Notes: a model not told the origin generated them from the letters alone. 64,000 nucleotides of DNA from Chrysoporthe austroafricana (GCA_001051155.2 JYIP02000004.1:63576-127575); one strand, 5' to 3'; counted from the first letter of the stretch, positions 50,984-60,390 are shown. Numbers and translations: made by a program.

Positions 50984-51421
50984 TATTATAAATGCTATAA
51001 CAAATCCTAAAATATACTATAAAATTAAAAGGTTTATGCTAATAAGAGCGGTATTAAATATAAGCTTTAAATATCGGAAATATTTCAATCGAATATCGCA
51101 ATATTTATAAGCTTTAAGCTGCTATTACTTGAATGTCTAATAGGGTCTAAATAATACTTAGATTGATAACTGAAAAGCTATAGCAATCTATTTAATAAAT
51201 ATCCTATCCTTATATACCCAGTTTTTCAGTAAAGACCGGTAAGACCGATATCGAATGCGTTAGTCCTTAAAGGATCGACAGGACCGATAGCGGTCCTGTC
51301 GGTCCAAACCCTAACCTTCTATTTACGTAATTATAAGTGGGGTTTCTATAATTAAGAGTTCTTGCAACCCATATCTTGATTTGTAATTCCCAGTCCTGGT
51401 TTTTCATATTAAGTTATAATA
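50984..51421 (-). repeat. 5' LTR of element F (438 bp)
   Basis: Starts TATTATAAATGC and ends AGTTATAATA. Its palindromic module includes CAGGACCG-ATAG-CGGTCCTG at about 51,279-51,298. It is inserted in the gag of K, which continues at 51422. Confidence 0.82.
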
Positions 51422-52152
51422 TTTATTAATAAACTTATTAAGTTTTTCGAGTTAGTTTTCCTTATAGAATTTATTTTTGATTTCTTCTTTAAATCCTATA
51501 TAATAAGTATCTATAAGAAGCTCGTCTTTATAATCGAAATAAGCAATAATTTGCCGGAATTTAGCTATATAATTTGCAGCTAAGCCGGTTTATCGGAATG
51601 CTTCTAATTATTATATTATAATATATCGTTCGTTTAGATTTCTGAAAGTTTTGGTAAAGGCTATTTCGAAATTAGTATAATATTAAAAGATATGCTTAGT
51701 TTCCTTAAAGCGAAATTCTTCGTTATTATTTAAGTAATTGCAAAAGGTTAGCTCTTATTACTGGAAAGCGATTCTTTTAAAGCAGCTTCTTGCGAAATCG
51801 ATCTTATTATAAATAATCCTAAACTAGGTACTATAATGCTTAAAATAAGCTTTAAATTGGATTAAAAAAGCCTAAAAGTCCTTGCGAATATTTTTGTAAA
51901 ATCTAAGCTTATCAAGCTTGAAAGCCTTAGCTTGCTAAAAGGCATTAAGATAAAAGATTTCATTCTTAATTTCCTTAAGCTATTAATATAAGGTAATATT
52001 CTATTCTTAAAGCTATTTATTAATAAGGATAATTAGAGTTTCTTCTTAAAAAGCTGGGTTATTAGAAGAAAATAGAATCTAAAGCGCTATCGTATTTCAA
52101 ATATTATTCAAAAGGTATATATTAAACCATTCTTGAATAAGAATTATCAAAA
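51422..52152 (-). pseudogene. Gag 5' part and leader of element K
   Basis: Minus-strand capsid N-terminal and middle region (about 51,422-52,000) and leader, truncated on the left by the F LTR. It abuts the K 5' LTR at 52153. No intact frame remains. Confidence 0.7.
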
Positions 52153-52603
52153 TATTATAAATGCTATAACAAATCCTAAAATATACTATAAGGTTAAAAG
52201 GTTTATGCTAATAAAAGCGGTATTAAATATAGGCTTTAAATATTGAAATATATTTAACTGAATATCGCAATATTTATAAGCTTAAAGCGGCTATTACTTA
52301 AATATCTAGTAGGGTCTAAATAGTACTTAAATTGATAACTGAAAAGCTATAATAATCTATCTAGTAGATATCCTGTCCTTATATATCCAGCTTTTCAGGT
52401 TAGGACCGATAGGACCGGTATCGAACGCATTAGTCCTTACAGAATCGACAGGACTGATAGCGGTCCTATCGGTCCAAACCCTAACCCTTGCTTAGGTAAG
52501 TCTTGGTTGGGGTTTACTTGCGGGTCCCGGGAGTTCTTATGATTTATGCCCTTGTTTACAACCCCTGGTTCTGTAACCTGGTCTTGCATATTGGGTCATA
52601 ATA
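52153..52603 (-). repeat. 5' LTR of element K (451 bp), at the isochore edge
   Basis: Starts TATTATAAATGC and ends GGGTCATAATA. This is the least mutated LTR in the window. Its palindromic module has perfect 15-base arms GGACCGATAGGACCG (52403-52417) and CGGTCCTATCGGTCC (52461-52475). Beside it lies AAACCCTAACCC, which reads as telomere-like TTAGGG repeats on the element strand. The TSD CCTAG follows. Confidence 0.88.
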
Positions 52604-52827
52604 CCTAGGCTTTCTTGAATCAGAATCCATTGAACCAATTTAGCTTCCTGATAAATAGAGAGCCTCTGGCTATCCTGATAGGCTAATCTTTGCGACGTTC
52701 CCCCTGCTAGGCGGCCTTGAAGAGTAGCTCTCGGAATAGCCCATTCGAGGGAAGCTTGTTTCTGAGATAGGCCGTTTTTGATAGCTTCGATAGCCTGGGC
52801 TAGCTCAAATTCGGTATAGGACTTCAT
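52604..52827 (-). pseudogene. Pogo/Fot-type transposase, N-terminal fragment
   Basis: ATG at 52827. About 75 residues remain: a psq-type helix-turn-helix (LAQAIEAIKNGLSQKQAS, then IPRATLQGRLAG) and the start of a CENP-B-type second helix-turn-helix (YQEAKLVQWILIQESLG). These are the DNA-binding halves of Tc1/mariner-superfamily pogo/Fot transposases, which use a DDE catalytic domain not present here. The frame stays open into the adjoining LTR to 52537, but that tail belongs to element K. The DDE domain should lie left of the window, beyond element C. Composition is normal, in contrast to the AT-rich continuation at 21537-21606. Confidence 0.82.
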
Positions 52828-53111
52828 ATTCGTCGTATATAGATTGTCTGAAAAGATAAAGTTATTCGGGTTAAAATTGATGAAGAAAGATAAAAAAGAA
52901 GGGTGGTGGTTGAAAGGGCGGCATGGCTAACTAGGGATGCCGGGAAGGGAGGGGTGCCGGGAACCCGGTGGTTTAACTTATAACCCATCCGATATGCAAG
53001 TTACAAACCCGGCTATAACGGAACAGCTGGCTAAGATAAGACCGGGCTGACCCGCTTATATAATTTAAAAATAGGGTTATTAATATAATATCAACTCGTT
53101 AAGGCTTGCGG
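52828..53111. other. Non-coding stretch between pogo fragment and transcription factor
   Basis: No gene seen. It should contain the 5' untranslated region and terminal inverted repeat of the pogo-type element, but the other terminus is outside the window, so I cannot mark it. A short repeat TGCCGGGAA occurs twice (about 52,939 and 52,957). The right part forms the 3' flank of the transcription factor. Confidence 0.5.
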
Positions 53112-55372
53112 TTAGCCGGCTTGGATAGCCGCAAAACGTCTCGCCCACGCATCAGCTCTGCATGTACAAAGCCTGTCATCGCCTACCGCGAGACTGCTCG
53201 CATCATTATCCCAATCTTCCAGACCTCGTGCGATCTCACACCTGCATAGTCCTTCAGTATTCTTGAACCAGATGGACAAGGCTGAAGCGCTATTCGAGAG
53301 AGCCATATCTGCAAGCGGCTCCGCCGACCTGCCTCGACGCTTATTTTGTGAGACCATCTTTTCTTGTGCTTCTAATGTGGAGACGCAAAATGAGATGGCC
53401 TTCCTGCCGTCTACTGAGAGAGCCCATTCTCGGGTAAGATGATTGTACCCCTGGCTGCGAGTAGAAGCTGGGGTTTCCGCCAGCGGCGCTACCGAATTCC
53501 TCACAAACTGGTGTAATATGCTCTCGTTGGAGTGGAGATATAAGCCAACGACATTGTACAGCATCGTAACATCATGTGCAAGCGACTTAAATCGTGCTAG
53601 AGTCGAAGGGGATCCTTCCGCTTCCCATCCTAGGTAGGCCTTGAGCGAGAAATTGGCACCATGCGCCTGTGGCTGTTGTGTATCACACAGGTTCGAGACC
53701 CTATCAAGCTGAACTTTCCAGAAATCAAGTTGCTTTGCGAGCTGGTCTTTAGAGTGAGGTTCAGCAGCTCTATCGTTTCGGTGCATCATGTTATATCTCC
53801 AGATTGACAAGTGCATTCCGCAGAGGCCAATGTGAACGTCTTCTAAAAGCCATGCAGATGGGCTTAGCAGCTCTGGATGTCGATGAAATTCGAAGAGTTT
53901 AACGCCGGCGCGGGCTGTAGGCTCTTGCGGGCGGCGTCTATAATATTCATCCAACCCGTGCGCATTCCAGATTGCAAAGGTCGATGGCAGATCAACATCC
54001 AGCTCCTCTGTTTGGAGATGAGGACATTGGCCGCTAATGAGAGAAAAGTACGTATCAATTTTAAAGAGGCATGTCACCAACCTTAGAAGTCACGGAAGTC
54101 AGCAACATTACGGTGCGTGAGATGTCATGTACGAACCTAGTCCTCTTTTCGCGGTTGCTTAGCAGGAATGGCAAGAAGGTGCCGGGGAAATGGGTTTGCT
54201 CCTGGTATGCCGCTATTTCGGAGCTCAAAAAGCCGATTTGTCGCAATGCTGCGATAAAGAGACTGAGGAGCATCGTTGCCCTGGCAATGAGCTGTGCGTG
54301 CTAGAGGTATTCGTGTCAGGATAAAGACCCTAGCCCGACTCCAAGGGGAGACAAACGTTACTATAGAATGCAAATACAATGTTCAAGAGGACCGCCTGGT
54401 ATTCTTCAATCTGCCAAGGCAGATCTGACTTCGAGCTAGCTCCCGGCTTACACTGTAATTGTGAGACACAACTTCGCCAAGAGAGTGCCACGGGATTCCG
54501 TACCAGCTCTTTGAGGAAAATGTCGACTAGCTTCTCGTGCGTCGCGATGACTAGCTCAGCAGCACCCTTGGGGCACGCGAACCAGCACCCGATCATAATC
54601 ACAGATGCGGAAACCGTGAGAGCGTCCGTGCTGGGGTCGAATGTAGGGCTGTGAATTATGGGCCAATGAACATGGAAACGCTCCAGGTAGGCGTCAATGC
54701 AGGTCGTAGACCAGGCCCTCAGATCCCCATAAGATTCCTCGAGAAGCTCACTTAATGAACCGTGCGGTGCGTTTAGCACGTTCAAAACCGAGCGCATTCC
54801 CATTGTGCTTGCACTTGATACGCCATCTTGTGACCCTTGCATAGACGGCACGATCTTGTCAGGTCGAATTAAGGGAGAGGAGAGGCCCAACCGGTCGTTC
54901 GGATAGTCCTCGGTCGAGGGAACACTGTTACTGGAAGATGATTCTGGGACGGCAACAACGGGGATTTCGGTCGGTGCCGCTGTGCTTACAGGTGGCGGGT
55001 GAACATAGAGACACTCAATACCCCGTCTCGTGCATAGCAAGCATGGAGCACCGCCGTTACATCTCGTCTTGTTAGAATGACATGCAGAGCAGGCCCGTCG
55101 TATACGCGATTCCGGGACCGCTTCAGTTGCATGGCGAGCAGCGTGGCGGCGAAGAAGGTCACTATCAGAAAGTATCCATAATCTCAGTCCATGGCCAGCG
55201 GGTGACGTGGCTTGCAAGCTCACCTGCGAGTGAATGAACGCTGACAGACTTGGCAGACGAATGACGGCTCCCTGTGGGTGGCCTGATGCCGGCGCAAGTG
55301 TTCCCTTCGCAGGAATCGCTTTCCACAGTGACAGACGTGGCCAGCACCTGGATCTAGGTTAACTGTACTCAT
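53112..55372 (-). CDS. Zinc-finger transcription factor (two C2H2 plus Zn2Cys6, fungal TF domain)
   Basis: Four exons: 55372-55224, 55161-54357, 54300-54137, 54081-53112. The introns (62, 56 and 55 bp) have GT-AG ends, and removing them keeps one frame of 695 codons. Finger 1 is at residues 14-33 (CHCGKRF, REHLRRHQATH) with only one residue between its cysteines. Finger 2 is at 40-60 and is completed only by splicing intron 1 (CQVCQRSFTR|SDLLRRHAARH). A Zn2Cys6 cluster with C-x2-C-x6-C-x5-C-x2-C-x6-C spacing is at 74-100. A fungal-specific TF domain follows (YLERFHVHWPIIHSPTF, SEIAAYQEQTHFPGTFLPFL, LFKIDTYFSL, RRRPQEP). This is a nuclear DNA-binding regulator of the mixed C2H2/C6 class. The start at 55372 has A at -3. 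A farther ATG at 55573 is in frame but adds a sequence without recognisable domain. It is divergent from the oxidoreductase at 55880, a possible target. Confidence 0.88.
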
Positions 55373-55879
55373 ACTTGCGTTTTCGAGCACGCAGGTACGA
55401 CGGAGAACGGACAGGACCTCGCGCATTGTCGGAGCGTCATGATGTTCATAGTAAGCCTTACTAATGAAATCGGCAACTAAGTGGGATACGCACGGCCCAG
55501 CTGGTTGGGATGCCGAGTCGCTGACAAACGTAAGCCCACCTTTCGAAAGTGGGAGCGCGGAACGAAGGGGCATTAAAAATACTCCATCCCACTCGGCTAG
55601 CACAAAAGTGGGGAAGCTGACACAATCAATGACCCCCAGGTTTTCTTTGAACGACGCCAAGTATTAGTCAAACCGGTCGTTAGGTACTTGAGTGACGGAT
55701 GAACTTTATATATAATGGGCCTTCCGAGCCTCGACTAAGAGTAAGCTCAAGACATTCACATTATACAGCGCGCCTCGCGGTCACATCCTTCCATACCTCT
55801 CAGGATTCTGGGCGCATTTATGCGTAACGCTCGAACCTTGCAACTTACCTATTTCGTAACTCTATGACAGCAACCTACA
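55373..55879. promoter_or_regulatory. Shared divergent promoter region
   Basis: About 507 bp separate the start codons of the transcription factor and the oxidoreductase. A TATATATAA box lies at 55707-55715, about 165 bp upstream of the plus-strand ATG. The half nearer the transcription factor (to 55573) may instead be coding if the upstream ATG is used. No operator can be assigned by eye. Confidence 0.55.
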
Positions 55880-56782
55880 ATGTCCAGCACTATCAAGAAT
55901 GTCACTATTGTCGGAGCAGCTGGTAGTCTGGGCACCGTAATCCTAGACAAGCTGGTCGCCTCCGGGAAATTCAACGTCAGGGTCCTCAGAAGATCGGGCT
56001 CCAAATCCAGCGTTCCAGCGGGCATTGATGCTGTCGAGGCAGACTTCACTTCTCTTGAGTCTCTGAAGTCCGCCCTAGCCGGCCAGGACGCAGTTGTCTC
56101 AGCTGTGGGGAGCGCGGGGCTCGAGTCTCAGCTGCTCTTGATCGATGCTGCTGCCAGTGCTGGCGTAAAGCGTTTCCTCCCGTCCGAATTCGGGTCCAAC
56201 CTTGAGAATCCGAAGACCCGCCAGCTTCCCGTCTTTGCACCGAAGATCAAGGTCCAAAACCACATCATCGAAACATCCAAGACGACAAGCCTGACTTACA
56301 CATTCGTCTTCAACAATGCCTTTCTGGACTGGGGCCTCCAGCATGACTTTGTACTAAGCACCTCGAACTCGAAGCCCATCCTCGTCAACGGCGGCGATCT
56401 GCTCTTCAGCGCGACCAGTCTTCCGAGCATGGGTGACGCTGTCGTCGGTATCCTGTCTCACCCCGTCGAGACCGAGAACCGCGCCGTGCGCATCCACGAC
56501 CTCGTGACGTCGCAAAATAAACTGCTAGCTCTTGCCAAGCAGACTGCACCGGGTAAGGTGTGGGAGCCAGTGATTGTCAGTCTGGATGATATGGTTGCCA
56601 AAGCAGACGAGAGGCTGGCGAAGGGGCTTCTTGGCCTGGAGACGTTTGCGCCATATTTGTACCGCGCAGTTTTGGATCCAAATTGCGGGGGCAAGTTTGA
56701 GCAGACAGATAACGAGCTGCTTGGCATCAAGGGCAAGACGGATCAGGATGTCATTGAGATTTTTCGCAAGCACCTCAACTGA
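55880..56782 (+). CDS. NmrA-like / isoflavone reductase-like NAD(P)-binding oxidoreductase
   Basis: Single exon, 300 residues, the usual length for the family. The Rossmann nucleotide-binding motif is GAAGSLG at residues 12-18 after a beta strand (NVTIVG), and RVLRRSGSK (34-42) sits where these enzymes contact the NADPH phosphate. LPSEFG at 100-105 is a hallmark of the isoflavone/pinoresinol reductase and NmrA-like group. FAPKIKVQNHIIE (119-131) carries lysines where the family has its catalytic lysine. These are cytosolic atypical short-chain dehydrogenase/reductases that reduce aromatic or phenolic substrates, or act as redox-sensing regulators. The sequence does not show which. The start ATG has A at -3 (ACAATG). 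Divergent from the zinc-finger regulator, so co-regulation is plausible. Confidence 0.9.
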   Translation: MSSTIKNVTIVGAAGSLGTVILDKLVASGKFNVRVLRRSGSKSSVPAGIDAVEADFTSLESLKSALAGQDAVVSAVGSAGLESQLLLIDAAASAGVKRFLPSEFGSNLENPKTRQLPVFAPKIKVQNHIIETSKTTSLTYTFVFNNAFLDWGLQHDFVLSTSNSKPILVNGGDLLFSATSLPSMGDAVVGILSHPVETENRAVRIHDLVTSQNKLLALAKQTAPGKVWEPVIVSLDDMVAKADERLAKGLLGLETFAPYLYRAVLDPNCGGKFEQTDNELLGIKGKTDQDVIEIFRKHLN

Positions 56783-59351
56783 AGTACTAGCGCTAGAAAC
56801 GCCGTAGCAATAACATGGAGATAGTTAGGCAAACTGGACGAACGCAGTTTGTTTCTCTCCTCAACCTACAGTAGTGCGAACGTAAAAGAGTGTCGTTCAT
56901 GTGTTTCCTAGGCATGAATTGAAGAGTCGCAGAGTGGATGCGCTGCTTAGCGCCATTTCACTCCTCCAAGTGCGATGCGATTATCCAGGCGAGATGGTCT
57001 CTTCACTCCCGGACACAGCTAAACGCTACGCCAGCTAGATAGCGTAGTACGATGTCATGATATCCAGGACTCAATGTGACGATTGTAGGGTGGATTAGCT
57101 AGTACTAATTGCCACCCGGGGCTCCTTACTATGGTTATATCTAATCTAGTATGAGAGATGTGTCGCTATTAAGTGATACCACTCGCCCTCGAAGTTATTC
57201 ACGTTATCTCAATATTTGGGCCATTGACTCAAACTTGACCACACCTGAATCTTCCACGACCAATGCCACCATGCCTCATCAACCCTTCACTATAGACCAG
57301 ATCACATTGTCTACACCACAGTAACAAACTAGTAAAGACCAAAGAGAACAGTAGCAGCCGTCTATTATGGAAGCCCGTTGCTGTCAGAAAAGCTCTCGTC
57401 CGGCTTGCGTCTGCGCAATAGTGAATCCGCTCACTGAAATAATATCTCGTCCATTTGTAGCCTTGTAGATCCACTGACAGCCTGTAATCAAACCGCTGAT
57501 GAAAGTGATCACGCATTTAAAAAAAAGTCTTCCAGCTCAGCTGCTGACAAAATCTGGGAGCCGGTTGATGGCGTTCTAGCATATCTTTGCATGTGAAATA
57601 GGCTGTCAGGAGCTCTCTATGAGACTTGCCCCTGTGGCGTAACGACCTTAGACCGTCCATTTCCCTCTACGTGGGGTAAAACCTATAGGTGAGTGTTGCC
57701 GCTTCTCATACTATCCTGAATAGATATCTGGCGATTAATAGTTATGTCAACTTGCATAGAGGCGATACAAAGGGAGGAGTATTGTCTGCGGGTTGGCGTT
57801 TCTCGGAAACTCGCCGAGATGATAGCGGCAAGATGTGACATCGAGAACACAGGAAGTGGGCCCACCATCTTGAGAGTTCACACGGTATTTGGTGATCGTG
57901 TTGGGCATGGCTAGTATTCTTGGCTCAACTTGGGCTGCCGCATCACACTGAATTATATCCTTGCAAGTACTCGTGGTACTATATGGTCCACATTTACAGA
58001 AGGCCGCAGGAAGGCGCCTTGCCCGGGGATGGAAATTTATTAACAGGTGAAGAGAGTGGGGCCTGTCGGCGGCGATGAAGGTAAATTGGCGGATTGGGAC
58101 TGAGGTAAAGGGGAGCCAATATCTACATCTGGCTCTCTGGCGTTCCTGCATGTTCTCGAATCTCCATGATGGGGTGTCTGAGGGTCAAGTCAGGCGCCAC
58201 TAGACGGTGAACATCATACTTGTCGGCACGCTCAGGTCGCCAGCAAATTCTTCAACAGGGCGAATAAGGGACAGCGAGAGGTGGCCACGTCCTAACCAGA
58301 CCATTGGGATAATCACAATCGCAAGAGCTATGGAAGCCCAAGAATGATAGGATGGTAACCAGTCTTCCCTTCTGGGAATTTAGCGCCGATTCCTCGAACT
58401 AGGTCGCAGGAACCTGGAGGGGCCTTCCCGTACCATGTCAGTTTTGGGAGTATGGCGGACTAGATATGGGACGGTGGCTAGAATATTATTTGGCGGCGCT
58501 TTTCTGGTCTTTCACTATCCGGGAACGAGCGAGTTCGCCGTTAAGTAACTGTTCTGTGACAAAAGGCAGTGGCATCAGTTTACTGAATCACATCTCACAG
58601 ACAGTCTTGGATGTGGTCATGAGGATTATGGTAGGCTTAAGAGTGGTCACATATTAACAGAAAAGCCTAATACAATGATAGACACCTGGCTCATGTATGT
58701 CATAAGCAGTGAGGCGTCCACGTGTATGATGACGGATATACGCAAACTTGCTGAATTCCCTGAGCGCCCTTTTTGATACCTACAAACGACTTCAAGAAAC
58801 AGTTATTCGGGCCGTGAATTGAGTGCTGTCACAAGCAAACTGGGAAAGCGTGCAGGATATTATTTGCTATATTGCTATGCCTATCCCGAATATGGAATAA
58901 AGCACCATGCTATTGACCGAATTCGTCGATTTTCAATGGGTTCCAAACACGGCAAACTTTAAGTTTACTATGCCAAATATTAGCTAGCAATACATTTAAG
59001 GTCTTGTATTGAGGTTAAACTCTAGTTTTAAATCAAGTTTTGTAGGTTTATGCTGGTCTTCTTTGAATTTCGAGGTAAATGGCTAGTCTCCGTACCATGG
59101 CTATGACATTGCAGTATTACACACTACTCCTACTACTATCATCCATGAAGTAGGAGGAACAATTGGAACATCAGAGTATGTGTCGACGTAATTCCCACAC
59201 ACATTACTCTCGATCGGCTTCGACATATGGTGTACAGCGGTATCATCTCTGTAGTCCATACTGTTCAGCGGTATGTTCGCACCGGTGTCAACTTTTTTAT
59301 AAGCTTTAGTCCTTCATCTAAACCGCTTCACAGTGTACGTAATACCCAAAA
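56783..59351. other. 2.6-kb stretch with no recognised gene
   Basis: Normal base composition and no long frame. Open frames up to 134 codons (57747-58151, minus) and 95 codons (57229-57516, minus, true ATG) show no domain, no splice-consistent extension and no family resemblance I can name. A small perfect inverted repeat, CTCCTACT...AGTAGGAG, lies at about 59,129-59,158. I see no tRNA. It may hold a decayed or fast-evolving gene. Confidence 0.5.
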
Positions 59352-60390
59352 CTATCGATACCGAGTGAGTTTGGAAGTAACAGGGTCGAGATGATAGAAG
59401 GATGCCGAGGAGACGGGAGATGCCCAATTCGCGTGGGAGCCATATGCACTGTACATTAGAGGCTATAGCAATGTTAGATCTGCGATCCATATGACCAGAC
59501 TCGTGTTTGTAAACATACCCGCTCATTCTCTATCGAAAGAGCCGCGTCGTTCCAATTGTAAGTAGAGCCATCAGAATGTTGGCTGTAGTAGATACCAGTA
59601 GGCCTTCCGTCGCGAAACCGAACTATATTATATTCCTTTGGCGCAGTTAGTCACCCAAGCTTGCTGTTTAATAGATAGGATACTGGGGGCTTAGTGCATA
59701 CCAGTCTCCGACATGATTTCCAAAATGCATCCCGTGCACAGCATTCTCTATTAGGCTGTTTAGAGGCGACAGTACCTGAGTGATATTGGCGCCTCGATCG
59801 TACGAATAGAAGTAGAAGTAAAATGCGTCTAAATCTCTCGAGTCCTTGCCGGACTCAACGAGGATCACAACACATGAGGTAGCGTTTTGTACCTCGCCCG
59901 ACTTGTCCGGCCGCTCTCCAAACAGCCAAGCTGGCAGTTTTGTGATATCGTCCGTTGCGGTTAGCGCGACTGAGCCGCTGCCAAGCTTCTCGTTGAGCAG
60001 GGCCAAGTTGTCCAGGTCGAGTTCAGGCAGTCCGAATAAGGGCTCCAGATGGCACCATGGGCGTAGTATGGCGCACATGCTGGAGTATGTCTGCCGGTCA
60101 GAATGGCTCTTCTAAGTGTAGCCACAGGAGCGGCGCTATGTTGTAGGGTTGATTAGCAAATGTTCGCGAGTAGGTCAAGTCCTTCTTTATGAGGCATATC
60201 TTGTTTGAAGTGTCAGCGGGTGTGGTTTTGTACCATGACGAGTCACATAATTCGGGACCTCGCCAAAAGTCGATGTAGCCGCAAATACGGATCGATCCGC
60301 GGGAATGGAAAATCCAATCGACGATTGCGCGCTCAGCAGCGGAATCAAAATGGCTCGGAATGACAAGGTCACAAAGTTTCGGCGGGCCAT
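59352..60390 (-). pseudogene. Vps62-family protein gene, broken
   Basis: Exons read on the minus strand: 60390-60234, 60135-59702, about 59633-59519, 59462-59352. Introns of 98, about 68 and 56 bp keep good sites, for example GTATGT...CTAAC...TATAG for the last. The first exon has a signal-like N-terminus (MARRNFVTLSFRAILIPLLS). Family blocks follow: VPNYVTRH|APLLWLH, DLDNLALLN, DAFYFYFYSYDRG, GMHFGNHVGDW, YNIVRFRDGRPTGIYYSQH and YSAYGSHANWASP. Damage includes a stop after LHLEEPF, a one-base frame change before ELDLDNL, and a one-base mismatch at the second splice junction. A stop after KLTRYR comes earlier than family members usually end. The Vps62 family is named after a yeast vacuolar sorting mutant; its biochemical role is unclear. 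A sequencing error could explain one lesion but hardly all. Confidence 0.75.

Larger units (their letters stand above)
21607..52603 (-). mobile_element. Gypsy/chromovirus element K, host of the right-hand nest
   Basis: The LTRs at 21607-22067 and 52153-52603 belong to one subfamily, sharing a long U3 section around AAGTTCCGGGAATTCTTATA that other LTRs lack. Flanking 5-mers are CTTAA (21602-21606) and CCTAG (52604-52608), a TSD separated by two transitions. K is inserted in the pogo transposase. Its minus-strand body is seen at 22,068 to about 28 kb and again at 51,422-52,152 (gag). Everything between came from later insertions and rearrangement. How the 28.4 kb and 51.4 kb edges join is not fully resolved. 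Confidence 0.7.

Noticed and set aside
52537..52603. C-terminal 21 residues of the open frame over the pogo fragment
   Set aside because: They are translated from the K LTR and not part of the transposase.
1..52603. Mitochondrial origin, because of extreme AT content
   Set aside because: The block contains nested LTR retrotransposons with TSDs and RIP-type decay, and is contiguous with spliced nuclear genes. No mitochondrial genes are seen.
55373..55660. N-terminal extension of the transcription factor to 55660
   Set aside because: The frame is open to 55660, but the codon there is TTG, not ATG. The nearest good ATG before the first finger is 55372; 55573 is the only other plausible one.
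57229..57516. 95-codon minus-strand frame with ATG, and the 134-codon frame at 57747-58151
   Set aside because: No recognisable domain, composition like flanking non-coding DNA, and no supporting splice sites; kept only as part of the unassigned stretch.
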